Source of the DNA: Dokdonella sp.
Lineage (GTDB): Bacteria > Pseudomonadota > Gammaproteobacteria > Xanthomonadales > Rhodanobacteraceae
Reading direction: 5' to 3'
Assembly (NCBI GenBank): GCA_030150315.1
Contig: JASLGB010000146.1
Coordinates: 1 to 7,304 of the forward strand
Length of the DNA stretch: 7,304 nucleotides
Positions 6,022 to 7,304 of this stretch are shown one piece after another; the stretch's first letter is position 1, and each line of letters starts with the position of its first letter. The notes beneath the pieces were generated by a model that saw only the letters and a list, made by a program, of their open reading frames with translations, ran no database searches and was not told the origin of the DNA. Made by a program: the position numbers and the translations under genes.

Positions 6022-7304
6022 ATGCCCGGTCCGTCGGTCAGTCGCACGCCCTATACGCTGGGCGATGCCGTGAAGGCGAATGTCGAGGTCGTGCGCGCCG
6101 CAGCGTCCGACGCGGAAGAGCTGTTGCATGCCAGCGGCGAATTGCAGTTCGGTCGCGGACTGATCGCGACCATCGTCGCGCTGTCGCTGGGCTTCCTGTG
6201 CCTGCTCGGCGTGCTCGCGTTCCACTATCCCGAGTACCTGACCACACCGGAGCTGCGAAGGCAGTATTCGGTGGACTTCCTGCGCCAGGCGATGTTCGTC
6301 GCGCTGGTCATCGCCGGTGGCCTCGCGTTGGCCAATCTGGTGCTGGGCGTGCGGCGCAACCTGAACCTGATCGCCTTCGCGCTGGTGTTGCTGACGGTCG
6401 CGCTGGGCGGATCGCGCGTGGCAGTCGGCGATTTCCCGGACAACACACCCTACATCGGCATGGACTGGTTCATTCTCGACCTGCTCGGTTCGACGCTGGT
6501 GTTCGTGGCGATCGAGAAACTGTTTCCGCTGTACCGCAACCAGGCCGTGTTCCGCCGCGAGTGGCAGACCGACCTGAAGCATTTCGCGGTGAATCACTTC
6601 CTGGTCGGGCTGATCCTGTTCAGCGTGAACTTCACGATCCACCACGGCTTCGGCTGGCTGGTCAGCCACGACTTCCAGCTGGCCGTGCAGCGGATCTGGT
6701 TCGTGCCGCAGCTGCTGCTGTGCATCCTGGTTGCCGACCTCGCGCAGTACTGGACGCATCGCGCCTACCACGAGGTGCCGTTTCTGTGGAAATTCCACGC
6801 CGTGCACCACAGCACCAAGACCATGGATTGGCTGGCCGGGTCGCGCCAGCATGTGCTGGAAATCGTGTTCACGCGCGTGTGCGTGCTGGCGCCGCTGTTC
6901 GTGGTCGGCTTCAGCGAGGCGGTCATCAACGCCTACATCCTGATCGTCGGCTTCCAGGCGGTGTTGAACCACGCCAACGTGCGCCTGCCGTGGGGACCGC
7001 TGAAATACCTGATCGTGACGCCGGACTTCCATCACTGGCACCACGCATCCGATGACGAGGCGATCGACCGCAACTACGCGGCGCACTACGCCTTCCTCGA
7101 CCATCTGCTCGGTACCGCGGTGAAGGTGCCTGCGCACAAGCCCTTGCCGGAAAAATACGGCGTGGTCGGCGACTACATGCCGGACGGCTGGATCGCGCAG
7201 CAGCGGTTTCCGTTCCGCGCGCGCCGGCGCAACTGTGCGGCGCGCGCCTGCCCGCACAGGCGCCGCCTCGGCATCACAGCAGGGTGCCGTCGTCGTCGGA
7301 CAGC
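6022..7304 (+). CDS. Sterol desaturase/fatty acid hydroxylase family membrane enzyme, 3' end open
   Basis: This is a multi-pass membrane di-iron oxygenase of the fatty acid hydroxylase superfamily. Hydrophobic segments lie near residues 47-68, 88-109, 115-132, 148-166, 186-206, 225-243 and 284-312. The three histidine boxes that bind the metals are all present: HRAYH (246-250, HX3H), HAVHH (259-263, HX2HH) and HHWHH (337-341, HX2HH), with further histidines at 277 and 317. Such enzymes hydroxylate or desaturate lipids (sterols, fatty acids, sphingoid or ether lipids) using O2. The substrate here is unknown. The ATG at 6022 has AAGG at 6010-6013, eight bases upstream. The family-like C-terminus ends near residue 399 (LPEKYG 375-380, then QQRFPFR), yet the frame continues without a stop to the window edge. 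Those last residues are Arg/Cys-rich with poor third-position G/C and do not look like protein-coding sequence. Confidence 0.88.
   Translation, partial: MPGPSVSRTPYTLGDAVKANVEVVRAAASDAEELLHASGELQFGRGLIATIVALSLGFLCLLGVLAFHYPEYLTTPELRRQYSVDFLRQAMFVALVIAGGLALANLVLGVRRNLNLIAFALVLLTVALGGSRVAVGDFPDNTPYIGMDWFILDLLGSTLVFVAIEKLFPLYRNQAVFRREWQTDLKHFAVNHFLVGLILFSVNFTIHHGFGWLVSHDFQLAVQRIWFVPQLLLCILVADLAQYWTHRAYHEVPFLWKFHAVHHSTKTMDWLAGSRQHVLEIVFTRVCVLAPLFVVGFSEAVINAYILIVGFQAVLNHANVRLPWGPLKYLIVTPDFHHWHHASDDEAIDRNYAAHYAFLDHLLGTAVKVPAHKPLPEKYGVVGDYMPDGWIAQQRFPFRARRRNCAARACPHRRRLGITAGCRRRRT
7217..7247. terminator. Strong GC hairpin at the end of the desaturase gene
   Basis: GCGCGCGCC (7217-7225) pairs perfectly with GGCGCGCGC (7239-7247). 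Inside, GCGC/GTGC (7227-7230 with 7235-7238) adds four pairs, one of them G-U, closing an AACT loop. It lies where the desaturase protein should end and just past a probable converging gene, so a two-way terminator is likely. No T-run follows. Confidence 0.5.
7244..7263. terminator. Second hairpin overlapping the first
   Basis: GCGCCTG (7244-7250) and CAGGCGC (7257-7263) form a seven-pair stem with loop CCCGCA. It shares 7244-7247 with the 7217-7247 stem, so only one can form fully at a time. On the minus strand it begins ten bases past the TGA at 7276-7274, which suits a terminator for that gene. Confidence 0.4.
7274..7304 (-). CDS. Probable C-terminal end of an unidentified converging gene
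   Basis: On the minus strand the last bases of the window read as the residues LSDDDGTLL followed by TGA at 7276-7274. All nine sense codons end in G or C, as real genes in this window do, while the plus-strand reading of the same bases has many A/T third positions. Hairpins follow directly after the stop. Nine residues are too few to name a family, and the call rests only on codon pattern and placement. Confidence 0.35.
   Translation of the reverse strand, partial: LSDDDGTLL

Noticed and set aside
5941..7257. Long open minus-strand frame continuing upstream of hemD, which would make a protein of about 705 residues
   Set aside because: It lies fully antisense to the desaturase gene, whose histidine boxes and membrane helices are unmistakable. 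The extension has shadow-type composition (His/Gln/Arg-rich), and HemD homology begins only at about 5940.

Overview
This GC-rich window looks like ordinary chromosome from a gammaproteobacterium. The full set of uroporphyrinogen-III synthase, HemX and HemY is a proteobacterial arrangement, and the overall gene style suggests the Xanthomonadales (Lysobacteraceae/Rhodanobacteraceae). That lineage call is inferred from gene families and base composition and was not tested by any search. No insertion sequence, CRISPR array, tRNA, rRNA, phage gene or defence system is visible, and the coding regions have uniform, strongly G/C-ending codons. I see no sign of horizontal transfer.

Layout from left to right. 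(1) Minus strand: a YdiI/MenI-type hotdog acyl-CoA thioesterase (356-793) is followed without a gap by the start of srkA, a stress-response Ser/Thr kinase that leaves the window at base 1. A sigma-70-like promoter lies in front of the thioesterase (823-852). (2) Plus strand: a 2Fe-2S/FAD/NAD(P)H reductase of the AscD type (895-1944), then a small exported DUF2845 protein built from two tandem copies of its domain (2013-2579). (3) An intergenic stretch at 2580-2727 holds two GC-rich hairpins between converging transcription units. (4) Minus strand: the tetrapyrrole cluster, transcribed hemD (5940-5140), then hemX (5093-3981), then hemY (3984-2728). HemD makes the uroporphyrinogen-III macrocycle. 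HemX and HemY are inner-membrane proteins long linked genetically to haem synthesis but without a firmly settled biochemical role. hemC, which comes first in the E. coli hemCDXY operon, is not next to hemD here. (5) Plus strand, divergent from hemD: a multi-pass fatty acid hydroxylase/sterol desaturase family enzyme (from 6022) whose frame stays open to the end of the window. (6) Two overlapping hairpins (7217-7263) and what looks like the last ten codons of a converging minus-strand gene (7274-7304).

The most useful points for follow-up are the exact 87-residue internal duplication with a repeated Cys spacing in the DUF2845 protein, the missing stop codon of the desaturase gene across a probable converging gene end, and the zero-gap, in-phase TGA-GTG junction between the thioesterase and srkA. 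I found no convincing new multi-gene system.
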